Assembly (NCBI GenBank): GCA_937995835.1
Contig: CALKIV010000010.1
Location: forward strand, 1 to 7,657
DNA from: an uncultured Dysgonomonas sp.
Lineage (GTDB): Bacteria; Bacteroidota; Bacteroidia; Bacteroidales; Dysgonomonadaceae
DNA length: 7,657 bases
Reading direction: 5' to 3'
This document shows positions 6,825-7,657 of the stretch, in pieces (positions within the stretch are counted from its first letter, which is position 1; each line of letters begins with the position of its first letter). Made by a program: the position numbers and the translations under genes. The notes under the pieces are model-generated. The model was not told the DNA's origin. It saw only the letters and a program-made list of their open reading frames with translations, and did no database searches.

Positions 6825-7262
6825 TCAAATACGGTAAACGCAGTGCAATACATTGATTGGCACAGCCGTTTGGGGTGGGGTGGAGTTATAAAATGCAAGG
6901 TCTGCCTGATCGATAGTATTCGTGATTTCGAGTCCAAGAAAAGGCAATACGTTTTGCAAAACGATGTATTGTTCGGTGTTGAGCTTCACCTCTGTTTTAG
7001 CCAACGACTGATCTATGTTTACTTTCACAAATTCAGTGTTATCCTTGCAACAGCCAGCTTCGGCTTCTGCTTCCTCCTGTGTCATGGAGCCTGAGAGACA
7101 GATAACACATTTAGAACACTTGGAACAATATTTTTGATTATCTGCTAACACGATAGGCTCAGTATTCTTGTTGAGCTCAAGACAAAGCATCTTGATACTG
7201 ATCATCCCGGTAGAGAAAATCAAATAGCTAAGTGTTAATATGATAAACAATATTCTTTTCAT
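6825..7262 (-). CDS. Small exported cysteine-rich protein, HYC_CC_PP-like
   Basis: 145-residue protein that resembles the Bacteroidota HYC_CC_PP family, small envelope proteins of unknown function. I link the family to metal-efflux loci from memory, not from a search. The N terminus (1-about 22) is a hydrophobic signal or anchor segment, MKRILFIILTLSYLIFSTG. The family landmarks appear in order: a cysteine just after the hydrophobic segment (C27, in MLC rather than HYC), the adjacent pair C71-C72 in GCCKDNTEFVKV, and the PP pair P129-P130 near the C terminus. Between the first two is an extra cluster C46-x2-C49-x2-C52-x2-C55. C141 follows H140 near the end. The acidic stretch QEEAEAEAG precedes CC. 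It lies 250 bases upstream of the tolC-like gene on the same strand, so it may be co-transcribed with or separately regulated from the pump. A periplasmic metal-binding role is an inference. The start is fixed by the signal segment and a -7 box just upstream. Confidence 0.75.
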   Translation of the reverse strand: MKRILFIILTLSYLIFSTGMISIKMLCLELNKNTEPIVLADNQKYCSKCSKCVICLSGSMTQEEAEAEAGCCKDNTEFVKVNIDQSLAKTEVKLNTEQYIVLQNVLPFLGLEITNTIDQADLAFYNSTPPQTAVPINVLHCVYRI

Positions 7263-7267
7263 CGTCG

Positions 7268-7275
7268 CAAAAGTA
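7268..7275 (-). promoter_or_regulatory. -7 promoter box of the cysteine-rich gene
   Basis: The minus strand reads TACTTTTG, an exact match to TAnnTTTG, ending only 5 bases before the ATG at 7262. Transcription would start at or within a few bases of the start codon, giving a nearly leaderless mRNA. No clear TTTG is seen at the -33 position. Confidence 0.45.
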
Positions 7276-7657
7276 AATATAAAAAGTGATAAATAGCTAG
7301 GTGACTGTTTTATTTTAAAAATATTTAAGAATGTTTTGCCTAGGATTGTCTTTCTAACTTCTTTGAGTACCGAAATGATTGAGTTTGAGTTTTATTTTTC
7401 TTCTTATGCTTGTTCTTATATATGTTATATAGCAGAAGAAACAATTAGTGACGATTTTGTTTAGCTCTTGGTAAAGTCAATACAGCTCTAGAGATTGTTG
7501 AGCTTAATGGTGCTGTGATTAAGTTAATGACGAAATAATATATTGTAAACCATTTATTTAAGTGGATTGTTTTTCGTATATTACTACTTGTGTAATATAC
7601 TTATTATTCAATCTTTTCCTCACTGTGATTTGTTCAATTATTAACGGAGCTTCGCTT
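7276..7657. other. AT-rich stretch without a convincing gene
   Basis: About 380 bases with visibly lower GC than the efflux genes and frequent stops in all frames. It contains a tandem GAGTTT pair around 7380-7392, a perfect inverted repeat at 7576-7600, and a short open stretch at 7452-7538 on the plus strand. That stretch reads as a 28-codon, protein-like C-terminal end (CLALGKVNTALEIVELNG and onward, stop at 7536-7538) without a start codon and with TGA just before it. It could be a decayed gene or transposase end, but I cannot identify a family. Confidence 0.5.
7576..7600. repeat. Perfect 9-base inverted repeat
   Basis: GTATATTAC at 7576-7584 is the exact reverse complement of GTAATATAC at 7592-7600, with a 7-base spacer TACTTGT. 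On the plus strand it is followed by a T-rich run (TTATTATTCAATCTTTT). It could be a weak AT-rich terminator or a dimeric regulator site. Neither flanking gene is visible to decide. Confidence 0.45.

Noticed and set aside
6843..7094. 83-codon plus-strand open frame antisense to the cysteine-rich gene
   Set aside because: The minus-strand frame has a signal segment, CC and PP landmarks and a promoter box; the plus-strand frame has none.
1..7657. CRISPR array, tRNA, rRNA or intact insertion sequence
   Set aside because: No regularly spaced repeats, cloverleaf or rRNA-like segments, full transposase or terminal inverted repeats with target duplication were seen.

Overview
The window looks like chromosomal DNA of a Bacteroidota member, most likely of the order Bacteroidales. 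Protein composition and moderate GC in the genes fit this. So do AT-rich spacers, promoter-like boxes of the TAnnTTTG type, the general lack of Shine-Dalgarno sequences, and a small cysteine protein resembling the Bacteroidota HYC_CC_PP family. The genus cannot be read from the sequence.

Layout: (i) 1-51 holds the end of an upstream transcription unit, with a clear plus-strand terminator. (ii) 105-791 (+) is an exported TlpA/ResA-like thioredoxin-fold protein with a CDIC active site. (iii) 816-876 carries a strong hairpin terminator between convergent units, with a second hairpin beside it. (iv) 6574 down to 911 (-) is a tightly packed three-gene tripartite efflux operon in the order TolC-like outer-membrane channel, RND permease, lipoprotein periplasmic adaptor; the gaps are 1 and 11 bases. 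(v) 6575-6824 is the control region of that operon, with an operator-like direct repeat, candidate promoters, a nested stem structure and a terminator-like hairpin just before the first gene. (vi) 6825-7262 (-) is a small cysteine-rich exported protein related to HYC_CC_PP. (vii) 7276-7657 is AT-rich and has no convincing gene.

The efflux genes encode all three parts of an envelope-spanning pump: inner-membrane proton-driven permease, periplasmic adaptor and outer-membrane duct. Substrate is not given by the sequence. Two hints favour a soft metal such as copper or silver: the adjacent cysteine-rich protein, and a methionine cluster next to the adaptor's lipid anchor. Against this, the permease does not show the CusA methionine triad clearly, and its transmembrane proton-relay residues match neither the standard drug (HAE) nor the heavy-metal (HME) pattern.

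The most unusual non-coding signal is the leader of the efflux operon. A nested stem (6647-6723) lies directly against a second hairpin (6614-6646) that is followed by a U-rich run about 27 bases before the start codon. This arrangement suggests attenuation or another RNA-level control.
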